A stretch of DNA of 64,000 bases from Persicaria tinctoria (taxonomy: Eukaryota > Streptophyta > Magnoliopsida > Caryophyllales > Polygonaceae). The position numbers were made by a program, and so were the translations under genes. The notes under the pieces were generated by a model. The model ran no database searches, was not told where the DNA came from, and worked only from the letters and a program-made list of their open reading frames with translations. Positions 33,937 to 46,063 of this stretch are shown here, in pieces; the first letter of the stretch is position 1, and each line of letters starts with the position of its first letter. The DNA lies in the NCBI GenBank assembly GCA_037127255.1, contig JBANSL010000004.1:77156127-77220126 (forward strand), given 5' to 3'.

Positions 33937-36165
33937 TGTTGTTGCAGGAGGTAATCAGGTATTGAAATAAGTATAAAATAAAGTTCAGATAGACTCCCCT
34001 GTCTCAGCAAATAAATACAAGACTCCTCCCGTTGTAGTAAGAGAAAGTCAGGATCGAATCCACGAGGAAGCACGTCAGCAGTTCTCAGGTAGCTATCAGA
34101 TTCTCACAGACACAGCAGCAGAAAGACAGAAACAAAGACAGAAACAGAAATAAACCAGAAACAAATAATCCCGGCAAGGGCAACTAAAACAAAAGCAAAG
34201 AAACTAAAAGACAGTAAATAAAGCAAAGGAAATAAAGAACAAAGTAAAACAGAAGCAAAACAGAAACTAAAAGCAAGGACACAGAAGTTACTCGAGATCG
34301 AGTAACTGTCCCCTAGGTCGACAAGACAGTAATAAAAACAGAAAGTAAAGAACAAAAGCAATAAACTCGACGAACAAAGCGTACTCGATCTCGACCACCT
34401 CTCCTCGAGATCGACAAGAGGTACTCGACACAGAGATCAGAAAGTAAAATTCGACAAAAGACAACAGAAAACCAACTCGAACTAGACCAGCACTACTCGA
34501 CTTCGACAAAGAACAACTCGAGATCGACAAAGGGCTAGTCTATGTCGACAAGAAACAGCAAAAGACAAAATCGCAGATTTTCGACAGAATTCAAAAATTT
34601 AACAAAAATTGACTTCAATATGTAAAAAGACCTCCAAGGCCAGGGTTTCAACACCACAACGATAACCACGCAAAACAATACATAAAGGCATAAAAGATCA
34701 TGCTTTCCATCAAATAACTTTCGTCGTTAACAAATAGGCATATAGAGGCTCTCGCATAAACCCTAATTGTTACTAACCCTTTTTCACATAATTAATCCAA
34801 GTTGCATTAAGATCACTTTCGCTTCAATAACACAAACAAGGATCACCTTCAACTCTCGCAAAAGAATCATGCTTATAGGGATAGAAGACAAATCGCATAA
34901 AAATCTGACCTTTATCGCATCGTCTCACATGGCCACCGTCGGGCTCACCCCAGCCCCAGAAGTGGGTGGACTACTCACGCCTCATCGCAATCGCAGACAT
35001 TGAATTGATGAAAGAAACTAGCATTAAAAACTAAATTCAAAGCCTTTACAATCCTGGCAATCAACTTTCGCAAACCGCCAAAACCTTAAAAACCTCAAAC
35101 TCCTAACCTACTCTACTTGAATGGAATTCTGTGTAACTTGGAATGAATGAAAAACCAGCCCCATGGGCTTTATTTATAGTCTTCATTCTCTAGCTAATCT
35201 AGGAAAGAAGATATCTATCTATATCTAAATGGCTTAAAAGATAAATAAATGACATAATGGAATTAAATCTAAAAGGAAAGGATAAAACTAATTAGGTAAC
35301 ATGTCTTCATCTTGATAGATTCCGCCTTCCATAGATAGAACTTGATAGATCTGGATAGATTTCAGCAACTTTCGGATTCCTTCATGGCCAAGACATCCAA
35401 ATTCTACTCGGACAAGCCAAGTCGAGAAGCTTCTGGAAGCTGAGTCTACTCGACCTCGAGTTGGGCTCGTCGATCTCGAGTAGACTTGGTCGTCTCGGCT
35501 AGCTCTGCTCGATGTGGCTCGGACTCTACCTCACTGGTGCTCGTCGAGCTCGAGTTGGCCTCGTCGATCTCGAGTAAGGCTGGTCATCGACATGGTCTCC
35601 TCGGGTTGGTCGAGATCGAGTTGGGTCTTCTTCCGCTTCCCCGAGCTGGCTCTTCCGCTGGCAGCGGATGGCTTCGTCCGCGGCAGCGAGTCTCCTGGTC
35701 GTCATCGGGTGGATCTCCTCGGCAAGCTCGGCTCCTCTCCTTGGCGACTCCGGACATGGGGACTGGGCTTCGTCGACCTCGAGTAGCGCTTGTCGAGGTC
35801 GAGTAGGGTCCGGAGTCAGGTCGGCTGGCTTGCTCGATCAGGTTCTGCTCGACCAAGGCTGCTCGGCCAGGTCTTGTCTATGTCGAGTAGGGTTACTCGA
35901 TGTCGACTAGACTTGATTCTCCGACTTGTTCCGCTGCTTTGACCTTGGACTTCTGTAGTGGTTTTCCGAGCTTTTCCGACCTTCTGTAGAATTGCTGTAA
36001 ATGCCTCGATTTCTGCGATTTAAACAGAAACTTGTGTAGATTCCATAATTTGGCAAATAAACATAAAATACACAGATTCTGTACTATCTAAACCCAAATA
36101 AATGCAATGTATACAGAAATCGATATAAAAGTTGCTGTAAAACATGTCAGATTCAGCTCACAACA
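33937..36165 (-). repeat. 3' LTR of E1
   Basis: TGTTGTTGCAGG to cagctcacaaca. Inverted TATA box at 35171-35178. TCGANNTCGA motifs lie at 34280-34540 and 35440-35910. One is a palindrome with 10-base arms around GA within gttactcgagatcgagtaac (about 34287-34306). Confidence 0.95.
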
Positions 36166-37670
36166 AACACCCCATACTTAAGCTTGCTTGTCCTCAAGCA
36201 ATACTTTTATTTGTCATTCAGGGGAAGAAATCAAAACTCTCAACATCTTAGATTCATTCTCATATAACCCTGCAGTCAATTACCATCCTGGAAAAGGTAC
36301 TAGTGTCACAGATTCATGCATGTGCAAATATGTAAAAGCAACATCTACTCACAAAAGGAGGGTTATGCACAAATAATTCATACGTGACAAAGCATTGATA
36401 ATCAAGAAGACTTTAATTTAAGCTCATGAATGAGTAGATAGGTAAAAGGCTAAAAGGTGGGCAATTTCTGGCAATGTGGTGCTAATGATCCGGGGAAATG
36501 GAGTACTTTCCAAATTTGAATTTCATTCCACATTCCTTTTCCATTTGATTCATCACCTTTCATATTGCTTTTCTCAATAATAATGCTTTTACCTCTCTAA
36601 CCTCAGCATTGCCTTCTCGCGAGTCGCAAACATGGGTGTCATGAATGGCCCCGGATACTTAGTGCGTCGGACTCCTCACAATGTGTCCCATCTCTCCAAA
36701 CTATTATCTCAGAGAGCAGGGTCAATCTACCTTTATCTCCTGAGGTGATTGGATTTTCTTTCACTCATTAAATTTTCCATATATTTCAAACAATTTCCTT
36801 CCAAACTCCAATAATGATTACAACACAACAACCATATAACATCTCCATAATGTAACTTCATTCTCAACATAATCCCCGGATAAGGTAAAGAATGGTAAAT
36901 ATTTAGATCATGTGGAGCAATAATTGAAATAAGGCATATTATGGCTTTTGTGATGCATAAGCATAGGTATGGCTAGGATATAAACAATATGAGTATTATA
37001 TGGAAATATAAAGTCCTCCATCATCTTATCATGCAACATGTCAAAAGCAACTTCAAATTTTACCTCCTTTCATGGTTTTCATAAAAATAATGCACTTCAT
37101 TGTGACTTCCCTTTACTAGGCAATTTCATGCTATATCTCTAATCAATCCAATTTTGCATCGTCGAGTTCAATATAAGCTTCCATGACATTATTCAAAATT
37201 TTCCAAATTTTTTAATGGGGGTTATTTTTTTCAAACTTTTTGGAAAACATGCATATAAAGCATATAAATCAATTATGCATTCCAAAATAGCCATGTAGCA
37301 ATTCAAATAAATAATGCATATATATAAAATATGATAATTATGCATAATGTAAGCCCTTCCCCCACCCCATACTTAAACATTACAGTGTCCTCACTGTATA
37401 AAAACAAGGTAAAGGGTAAAGAAAGAAACTCACAAGACATGTGTGCAGAGCTGCAAAATTTCAAATGGAGCACCTCCTAGTCCGAGTAAGTCTTGGTTCT
37501 ATCCATGGACCTGAAATTTTAGAAGACATATACCAACAAAACAAAAACAAAAAACCAAAAAAAAAAAACAATGTTCAAAACCAAAAACCAAAAACAAAGT
37601 CTTAAATGTCCTAAAAAGTCGATGTACATGCTCTAGATTTTATAGTCGCTAGGCCGACTTTCATTAATGC
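36166..37670 (-). other. 3' UTR and polypurine tract of E1
   Basis: The minus-strand tract aagtatggggtgtt abuts the LTR (36166-36180). A second tract lies near 37354-37370 and the palindrome tacagtg/cactgta at 37381-37398. There is a run of A near 37555-37570. No gene is visible. Confidence 0.8.
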
Positions 37671-40600
37671 TCAAGGTGGCATCTGCAGAGCCCATGTAGC
37701 TTGGGCCTCAAATAAGACTCCATTCTTGTCCATCAGCTGTAATCCTCCAGAATGGATCTTGTTCACCACGAACGGTCCCATCCGCTTCTTGTTGAATTTG
37801 TTAGGGAACCAATGATCCTTTGATTTAGAGACATAGAGCTTGTCTCCGACTTCATACTCCTTAGGCTCATCATTGGAAATCATGCACAATCGCACATACC
37901 AAGGCAAACCTCTCCCATGTATAGATAAATCCTTAATGGAAATAGGGGAAGAAAGATCCATACCTTGACTCACCTTTGCGGAAACGGAATCGGGCACCAC
38001 TGTGTTTGGTCGATCTCGACTAGGGCTCCTCGAGATCGACGAGTCTGCAGGTTCTGGTGGTGGTCTGGTCGAAGAGGTAGAAGTCGACGAAGAAAGGTAC
38101 TGGTCGACCTCGACAAGCCTACTCGAGGTCGAGTAGGGCTCTGGCTCTAGTGGTGGTGGCTTCATCGAGGAGGAAAAATCTGGTGTAGAGGGCTTGTCGA
38201 TATCGAGTTGGCTACTCGATATCGAGTACGGTTTTGCTCCCTGTGGCTCTGGCGTCGAGGAGGAGGGCTCTGGTGGTGCTGAGTGCTGGTCGACCTCGAC
38301 AAGGCTACTCGAGGTCGAGTAGCCTTCTCCTCCTAGTGGCTTGCTCGTCGAGGAAGGCGGCGTTGGGCTCTCCGAGGGGTGGTCGAGATCGACGAGGGTG
38401 TGGTCGACGTCGAGTAGACTCGGCTTGTCTGGTTCGCTGCTCGACGAAGCTGGCGCTGGTGGAGTCTCCGTGGTCTGGTCGAGATCGACTAGGGTTCTAC
38501 TCGATGTCGAGGAGCCCCGGTCGATCTTGACCCCATACTTAGCTCCTTTGTTCTCTTTAAGGATTGCCATGATCTCCTCCACCTGGGCCTCCATGTCCCT
38601 CTTTTCCAGCTCCTCAGGGGTCATATTCCTGGCCTTGGGTTCCCCGCAGGTGATGTAGCCAGCTGAGATAGATTTGACCTCTTCCATCGGACCCGTATGC
38701 CTTTCAGTTTTGTTGAAGGAATACTCAATTACTTCATCACTGATGTTGAAGGTGAGCACTCCTTTCCTTACGCTTATGTTGGCATCCACCGTCGCCAAGA
38801 ATGGTCTCCCTAGAATAATTGGACAAGCAGGATCTTCTTGCATATCAATAATTAAGAAATCAGCAGGGACGAAGAATTTACCTACTTGTACTGGGACATT
38901 TTCCACCATGTCTGTTGGAATGACCACCGTGTTGTTGGCCATGTAAAGTCTAGCATCCACAGGCTATAGGGCACCTATCTTAATCTTGGACCAAATAGTT
39001 AAAGGCATAATACTAACACTGGCTCCAAGATCACATAAAGCATTAATTTTGTATGGACCAAATCCAATAGTTATAGCAAACTTACCTGGATCCGGCCGCT
39101 TTTCCAGTATGTCCAGCTGGCTGCACTCCTCTGTAATTTCAGCCATTGATCGCTTTTTGCTCAGAATCTCTTTCAGGAACTTGACATAGGACGGCATTTC
39201 ATTGAGAGCTTCTGTGAAGGGGATGGTAACGTTGAGCTTCTGAAGCATCTTGATGAAGCGCTGAAACTTTTTCTCCGCCGGGTCCTTTAGAGATTTTGTT
39301 GGGAAAGGCAGCTTCTTTTTCTGAATCAGAGCCAGAACAGACATCGGAGTTGCTGCAGATTTCTCGACCAAGGGCTCCTCGACATCGACTAGACCTTTGT
39401 CGACATCGACCAGAGTGGGCCCAGTCGAGTTGCTGTTCGGCGAAGATTCTGGAGATTTCTCCTCGACCTCGAGTAGACCTTTGTCGAGGTCGACTAGGCT
39501 CTGGTCGAGATCGACGATGGGTTTGTCGACCTCGACTTGCTGTTCCTCGTTGTTCTGCTGCTTCTCGACCTCTGGCTCTTGCAGTTGATGGCCGCTTCTG
39601 AGTTTTACAGCAGCGATGTGTCCAGTCTTTCCCTTCGGATTCGGTTCTGAAGATCCAGGGAGTGTGCCTGACTGTCTGGGGATTCCTGCTGCTAGCTGAC
39701 CAATCTGTGTATCAACTGATTTCCGCCAGATATCAATTTCCCCAAGCCTAGAGTTGACACCTTGCATCTGAGTATAGACGGAGTTGAAAGATTGCCTAGT
39801 TTCAGCGTGATTCCTCCGCATCTCCTCCAGGACTGTCTGTATATCGTCCTTTTTCTGGTCCCTTTCAGGATGTCCTGGAGCTCTGTAGGGCGGGGGGTTC
39901 CTAGGGACTCCTTGGTTCCACTGTGGTTGCTGAAACCTTTGGTCCCCCATGTAGCGATTGGGACCCCCTGCGTAAGCTGCTTCCTCATGATGCTCTGCCA
40001 GCCTGACTTGCTCGGTGTGTGGGCACTCAGTAGTGGTGTGCCGATGCGATCCGCATTCATCTGGATGGTTGACAGAGAGATATTTGACTTGCTTGAGCAG
40101 CGTTTTATTCTCGTCTCTGTAGTACTGCTCCCTAACATCTGGATCAATCTCCTTAGGAGGCTCATATAGGGGCATGGATGGTGCTGGCCTGGCGTATGGG
40201 TTCTCTTCATAGGTTGTAGTAGACCCATACTTGTTGTCGTAGGTAGTGAGCTTCTCTAGCACACCCCATGCGTCACTTGGAGGCATTGTCAGATACTCAT
40301 AGCGAGTATAATTGTTGATTCTGTCCTTAGTGACTTGATCCAAAGAGTTGAAGAAGATCTCCTGAATGATGTAGGGTGGCTGTCCATGAGTAGGGAAAGA
40401 TCGCAGAAGTTCCTTATAGCGCTCCCATGCCTTTTCCAGCGGTTCCCCTTGCTTCTGTTTGAAGGCAGTGATTTTCTGGCGGAGATGTGCTGTTTTGGCG
40501 GGTGGGAAGAATTTGTTCAGAAACTCTTGCTCTACTTGGGCCCAGGTTGTTAGTGATTTTGCTTTCAGCCCTTCCAGCCATTTCAGTGTAGGACCAGCGA

Positions 40601-41075
40601 GAGACCAGCGGAAAGCTTTCATCTTGACATATTCCAAAGTTGTACCTTCAGCAAGAGTACGACACATATCAGAAAAGTTGGTAATATGCTCAAGAGGGCA
40701 CTCATTAAATCTACCATAAAAGACATTATTTTTAAGCTCTATAAGAAATTGAGTGCGAATTTGAAAAGAGTTTTCAGGGATTAGAATCGCCGATTCAGGC
40801 ACGACGAGTGTTGGATGCATATAATCCTCTGCTGTGGTCGGATATTGGGCAAGCTCAGCTTCTGCTTGCCTTGCGCGTTCAGCTTCTTGTTCCCTCCTTG
40901 CTCTCTCAGCGGCGAGAGCGGCATTGTTGGCTTCCATTTCTGCCCTAAGCCTCTGGATCAGTTGTTCTTGTGTTTCAGCGGCTGCCATGGCTCTTTGCAG
41001 TCTAGCCTTGACGTGTAAAAGGCGCTCTGGTTCGTCTAAGCCGTAATACTCAGGTGGAATATCAGAACGGCGCAT
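37671..41075 (-). pseudogene. gag-pro: Gag-protease-integrase C-terminus polyprotein, element E1 (one nonsense codon)
   Basis: One frame of about 1,134 codons from ATG at 41075 to TGA at 37671. Gag has a coiled coil (about 25-77), the Gag core, and a damaged zinc knuckle near residue 340: HPDECGSHRHTTTEC lacks the first cysteine because of a small in-frame change (40055-40070). The acidic linker has IVDLD, LVDLD, LLEVE, LVDVD and LVDVE. The protease motif ALCDLGASVSIMP lies near residue 685. A TAG at 38964-38966 follows GAL, where sister copies have GALEP. The Ser/Asp-rich linker and integrase C-terminal GPFVVNKI module follow. This is the least damaged Gag-Pro ORF in the window. Confidence 0.9.
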
Positions 41076-41138
41076 ACACCTGAAAAGTAGCTCAAAGAAA
41101 CAGTGAGAACTGACTACCTAAGGCGCGATTGATAGCTT

Positions 41139-41155
41139 CCCCGGCAACGGCGCCA
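41139..41155 (-). other. Primer binding site (tRNA-Asp), element E1
   Basis: An exact match to the 17-base 3' end of plant tRNA-Asp, three bases from the LTR. Confidence 0.93.
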
Positions 41156-41158
41156 ATT

Positions 41159-43476
41159 TGTTGTTGCAGGAGGTAATCAGGTATTGAAATAAGTATAAAA
41201 TAATGTTCAGATAGACTCCCCTATCTCAGCAAATAAATACAAGACTCCTCCCGTTGTAGTAAGAGAAAGTCAGGATCGAATCCACGAGGAAGCACGTCAG
41301 CAGTTCTCAGGTAGCTATCAGATTCTCACAGACACAGCAGCAGAAAGACAGAAACAAAGACAGAAACAGAAGTAAACCAGAAACAAATAATCCCCGCAAG
41401 GGCAACTAAAACAAAAGCAAAGAAACTAAAAGACAGTAAATAAAGCAAAGGAAATAAAGAACAAAGCAAAACAGAAGCAAAACAGAAACTAAAAGCAAGG
41501 ACACAGAAGTTACTCGAGATCGAGTAACTGTCCCCTAGGTCGAGAAGACAGTAATGAAAACAGAAAGTAAAGAACAAAAGCAATCAACTCGACGAACAAA
41601 GCGTACTCGATCTCGACCACCTCTCCTCAAGATCGACAAGAGGTACTCGACGCAGAGATCAGAAAGTAAAATTCGACAAAAGACAACAGAAAACCAACTC
41701 GACCTAGACCAGCACTACTCGACTTCGACAAAGAACAACTCGAGATCGACAAAGGGCTAGTCTATGTCGACAAGAAACAGCAAAAGACAAAATCGTAGAT
41801 TTTCGACAGAATTCAGAAATTTAACAGAAATTGACTTCAATATATAAAAAGACCTCCAAGGCCAGGGTTTCAACACCACAACGATAACCACACAAAACAA
41901 TACATAAAGGCATAAAAGATCATGCTTTCCATCAAATAACTTTCGTCATTAACAAATAGGCATATAGAGGCTCTCGCATAAACCCTAATTGTTACTAACC
42001 CTTTTTCACATAATTAATCCAAGTTGCATTAAGATCACTTTCGCTTCAATAACACAAACAAGGATCACCTTCAACTCTCGCAAAAGAATCATGCTTATAG
42101 GGATAGAAGACAAATCGCATAAAAATCTGACCTTTATCGCATCGTCTCACATGGCCACCGTCGGGCTCACCCCAGCCCCAGAAGTGGGTGGACTACTCAC
42201 GCCTCATCGCAATCGCAGACATTAAATTGATGAAAGAAACTTGCATTAAAAACTAAATTCAAAGCCTTTACAATCCTGGCAATCAACTTTCGCAAACCGC
42301 CAAAACCTTAAAAACCTCAAACTCCTAACCTACTCTACTTGAATGGAATTGTGTGTAACTTGGAATGAATGAAAAACCAGCCCCATGGGCTTTATTTATA
42401 GTCTTCATTCTCTAGCTAATCTAGGAAAGAAGATATCTATCTATATCTAAATGGCTTAAAAGATAAATAAATGACATAATGGAATTAAATCTAAAAGGAA
42501 AGGATAAAACTAATTAGGTAACATGTCTTCATCTTGATAGATTCCGCCTTCCATAGATAGAACTTGATAGATCTGGATAGATTTCAGCAACTTTCGGATT
42601 CCTTCATGGCCAACACATCCAAATTCTACTCAGACAAGCCAAGTCGAGAAGCTTCTGGAAGCTGAGTCTACTCGACCTCGAGTTGGGCTCGTCGATCTCG
42701 AGTAGACTTGGTCGTCTCGGCTAGCTCTGCTCGATGTGGCTCGGACTCTGGCTCACTGGTCCTCGTCGAGCTCGAGTTGGCCTCGTCGATCTCGAGTAAG
42801 GCTGGTCATCGACATGGTCTCCTCGGGTTGGTGTGCTCGACTGGCTCGGACATGCTCGGACATGTCTCAAGGTCTTCGTCGATCTCGACAAGAGTTCGTC
42901 GAGATCGAGTTGGGTCTTCTTCCGCTTCCCCGAGCTGGCTCTTCCGCTGGCAGCGGATGGCTTCGTCCGCGGCAGCGTATCCTCCTTTCCGCGGCAGCGA
43001 GTCTCCTATTCGTCATCGGGTGGATCTCCTCGGCGAGCTCTGCTCCTCTCCTTGTCGACTCCGGACATGGGGACTAGGCTTCGTCGACCTCGAGTAGCGC
43101 TTGTCGAGGTCGAGTAGGGTCCGGAGTCAGGTCGGCTGGCTTGCTCGATCAGGTTCTGCTCGACCAAGGCTGCTCGGCCAGGTCTTGTCTATGTCGAGTA
43201 GGGTTACTCGATGTCGACTAGACTTGATTCTCTGACTTGTTCCGCTGCTTTGACCTTGGACTTCTGTAGTGGTTTTCCGAGCTTTTCCGACCTTCTGTAG
43301 AATTGTTGTAAATGCCTCGATTTCTGCGATTTAAACAGAAACTTGTGTAGATTCCATAATTTGGCAAATAAACATAAACTACACAGATTCTGTACTATCT
43401 AAACCCAAATAAATGCAATGTATACAGAAATCGATATAAAAGTTGCTGTAAAACATGGCAGATTCAGCTCACAACA
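41159..43476 (-). repeat. 5' LTR of E1
   Basis: 2,318 bp. Inverted TATA box at 42393-42400. It has an extra 67-base block (about 42834-42900) with TCGATCTCGA and TCGAGATCGA, and an extra 22-base unit at about 42976-42999, relative to the 3' LTR. Confidence 0.95.
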
Positions 43477-43481
43477 CCTGT

Positions 43482-43532
43482 CAAAGCCTTTGAAACATCT
43501 ATTCCGATTTTCATCAAGGGAGGGAGTTATCA
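43482..43532 (-). repeat. 3' LTR of the Copia element, second part
   Basis: Completes 32982-33936 and ends gagttatca. Next to it, 43533-43883 is non-coding: a minus-strand polypurine tract (catcaagggggaga, about 43533-43547) and a short 3' UTR. Confidence 0.9.
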
Positions 43533-43883
43533 ATCTCCCCCTTGATGAAAGACAAAACCTGTGCATCCCTGCAGCTTAGTCATATAGATATATCATAAGT
43601 AAAATCAGACTAAGTACCTCCAAGGGTTAGACAAATGTTGGATCAAATAATTTTCAAGAAAGAGGACATCCAACCGAAAACCATAAATCAAAAACCAAGA
43701 TCTTCCAAGACCTTTAAGTAGAGGTTTTCAAAGTCTAACGATCATCTACCCCTTTATGTCTTTCAACAAAGGGCGGAGGTAAAAACAGTCACCAGAAATT
43801 CATCAAAAGTTTTGAAAAAGTTTCCAACAAACCAGCAAAGTATCAAGTTTACGGGGTGGGATAGGGTGGGTTAAGGTTTAGGC

Positions 43884-45595
43884 TTAGTCATCCGGAGCAT
43901 CATCAGTGAGCTTCGTCCACAGTCCTTCCAGCATCGTTGAAATCCCGCTCATCGTCGTCATCAACTCCTTCTGCAGCTCCTTAATATCCAGGCGAACTTC
44001 CTCCAAGCCCAACTCTAGGTTGTCCATGCGTTCATCGAAAGCTGGAGTAGTGGGAAAAGCTTTTGAAAGAGTGGCAAGACTCAAGGTCCCTTGTGGAGAC
44101 CGAGTGATGCCAATCTTTTCAAGGCCTTTAGAGTCGAACTTACCCGTATGACGCAGCTGTTCTTCATTTTTGACATCAATTCCAGAAGCTTTTAAGATAG
44201 GGGTCAAAAGGGTAGCAAAGGGGAGGGGAGAGCCTTTTCTAGTTTTCTGGCATGAGTCATGGTTCCAAGGATAGTGTTGGCCAGATCAAGATCAAGGCCA
44301 TTTAGGATGTGGTAGAGCAGGACCATGGCATTGTCGGTAAGGAGTGAGCCAGAGTTAAGATGGGGTAGGAGGCATCTAACAATGATGTTAAAGGTAATTT
44401 TTGCCTCAAGGGTTAGGGATGAGTGAGTGAGTTGCTTTGAGGTGTTGTTGGATGGTTCGGGTAGGAGATATTTGGCTCGGGCTAGGATGATGCAATTTTC
44501 TTTTGAGGGGTGGACTTAAGCAGGTGGAACAGGGGTAGGTAAGCCTAGGGAATCTGCAAAATCATTTGAGTTGAGAGAGATTCTAACCCCTTTGACGACA
44601 GACTCCAAAGACCAACCATCAGTGTCGTTCTTGGCTTTTAGGTTAATGTAGAAGAGACGGGTAAGCTCGGGGTAGTAAACAGTCTCAAGGTTAAGAAGGT
44701 TCCAGGCTGGGGATTTTTTGAGGAGCTCAATGCAAGGTAACTTCAAAGCTTCAAAGAACTCAACATCCAAAAAATCAGAACAACTAATCTTATGAGTTCT
44801 AAACTCGTCTACCCACTTACCAGCAGTCTCAGCATCTTGAAACCAAGAGGAGGGCAAGGATTGATTTACCTGGATATAGGCCGGGGGGTCTGCGTTCTTT
44901 CTGCGCGCAACTGTTGGAGCAGCTCTCTTGACAGGCGCTACAAGACTCTTGACAGTGCCGTTCCTGGTACGCTTGGGGGATGGAGGCTTGACAGGAGCAG
45001 GGGCTTTCCGCTTCTTCGGAGACGGGGGAGGAGGAGAAGAAGAGGGAGATTCTTCCTCCTCTTCCTCAGACCCCGAGTCCTCAGCGGACCCCGCGTCATC
45101 TCCTTCTGGTTCCTCGTCCTCTCCAGATCCCTCTTGCTCCTCTACTTCTTCTTCTTCTTCAGGCTCCTCCTCGGATGGAACCTCTTCGGCTTCGGCTTTC
45201 TTCCGAATCCGCTCAGCTTCTTCCTTGGCTAGTTTCTTAGCAAGTTCGGCCTCCTCATCGGCCTTTTTCTGCCTCAAGGCCTCCTCCTCGGCTTCCCTGG
45301 CAGCATCTCTTTCCAGGGCGGCATCTAGATCATCTTCATCCTCATCCTCGTCTGGTTCCTCAGCCAAGATCTTCCTCTTCCCTTTCTGTTTAGCACTGAT
45401 CGGCTTCTTCGCATAGCGTTTTTGAGAGCCTTTGGGAGCAATGGCCGAGCTCTCAGCAATGGTGCTCTGGACGACGGTTGGGATAATAGCTTGAGTAGCA
45501 GGTTCGGGTGTGGGAGAGGTGGCAGTGGCCTGGCGTCCCTTGGGGGTGGCGCCAAGTCTTTTGGGAGTGACAGCTTTCTTGGTTTTGGGTGCCAT
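43884..45595 (-). pseudogene. Env-like third ORF of the Copia element (two frameshifts)
   Basis: The minus strand starts at ATG 45595 (MAPKTKKAVTPKRLGATPKG). The first 235 residues are basic, then strongly Glu/Asp-rich with coiled-coil character, then basic again (KKRKAPAP, nuclear-signal-like). From about residue 240 comes a globular part with LTRLFYINLKAKNDTDGW and DFADSLGLPTP, typical of the 'putative plant transposon protein' domain. A frameshift near 44516-44520 and another near 44205 break the frame; the last piece ends at 43884 with a short coiled coil. I see no signal peptide or membrane segment, so a true envelope role is doubtful. The position after pol matches the extra ORF of Sireviruses. 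Confidence 0.75.
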
Positions 45596-46063
45596 GGAGG
45601 AAATCGGTTAGGGTTTCTTGAGAGGCGATTGAGAGGTTGAAGATGAAGAAGTGGAGAGGGTTTGGAAAAGTTCTGAGTGTGGGTTGTGATCGGGTACAGT
45701 GTTGGGTTTAAGTAGAGAGAGAGATGGGCCGGGTTTAGGGTTCCAAGGAAAGAAATCATTACATTGCCAAGTTGAAGGATTTTCAAATTCAAATTTAAAT
45801 TCAAATATCCATAAAAATCGGACTAAACACAAACCAATTTAGTTCCAAAAATAAAATATCTTAACGGTTAAGGAAATCATAGAAATAGGCAATTTTTGAA
45901 ATCCGATTAAAACAAATATAATTGATTAAATCTCTAAAAAGATATTAACCAAAAATATATGATCCGATATATGTACTCCACTGTTCAGTTTGCAGACCTT
46001 GACATAACTCTCAAAGGTCTTGACACTGAGTGGAGTTTATCTTTCGTAAAGGGAAAACTCCCC
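45596..46063 (-). other. Spacer between Copia pol and the env-like ORF
   Basis: About 470 AT-rich bases with no recognisable coding content. It may hold a promoter or splice acceptor for the third ORF, but I cannot point to one. Confidence 0.5.

Larger units (their letters stand above)
33937..43476 (-). mobile_element. Element E1: structurally complete Athila-like non-autonomous element
   Basis: 9,540 bp with two LTRs (2,229 and 2,318 bp), primer site, one long ORF, 3' UTR, polypurine tract and a perfect target duplication CCTGT (33932-33936 and 43477-43481). It is the youngest insertion in the five-level nest. The 89-bp length difference between its LTRs is fully explained by two blocks of 67 and 22 bp inside motif-rich regions. 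Confidence 0.95.

Noticed and set aside
41139..41155. tRNA-Asp gene
   Set aside because: Only the 17-base 3' end is present, next to an LTR in the antisense sense needed for priming. No cloverleaf upstream.
45325..45832. Minus-strand frames upstream of and overlapping the env-like ORF start
   Set aside because: They are in another phase from the long ORF starting at 45595 and encode low-complexity Pro/Leu/Asn sequence.
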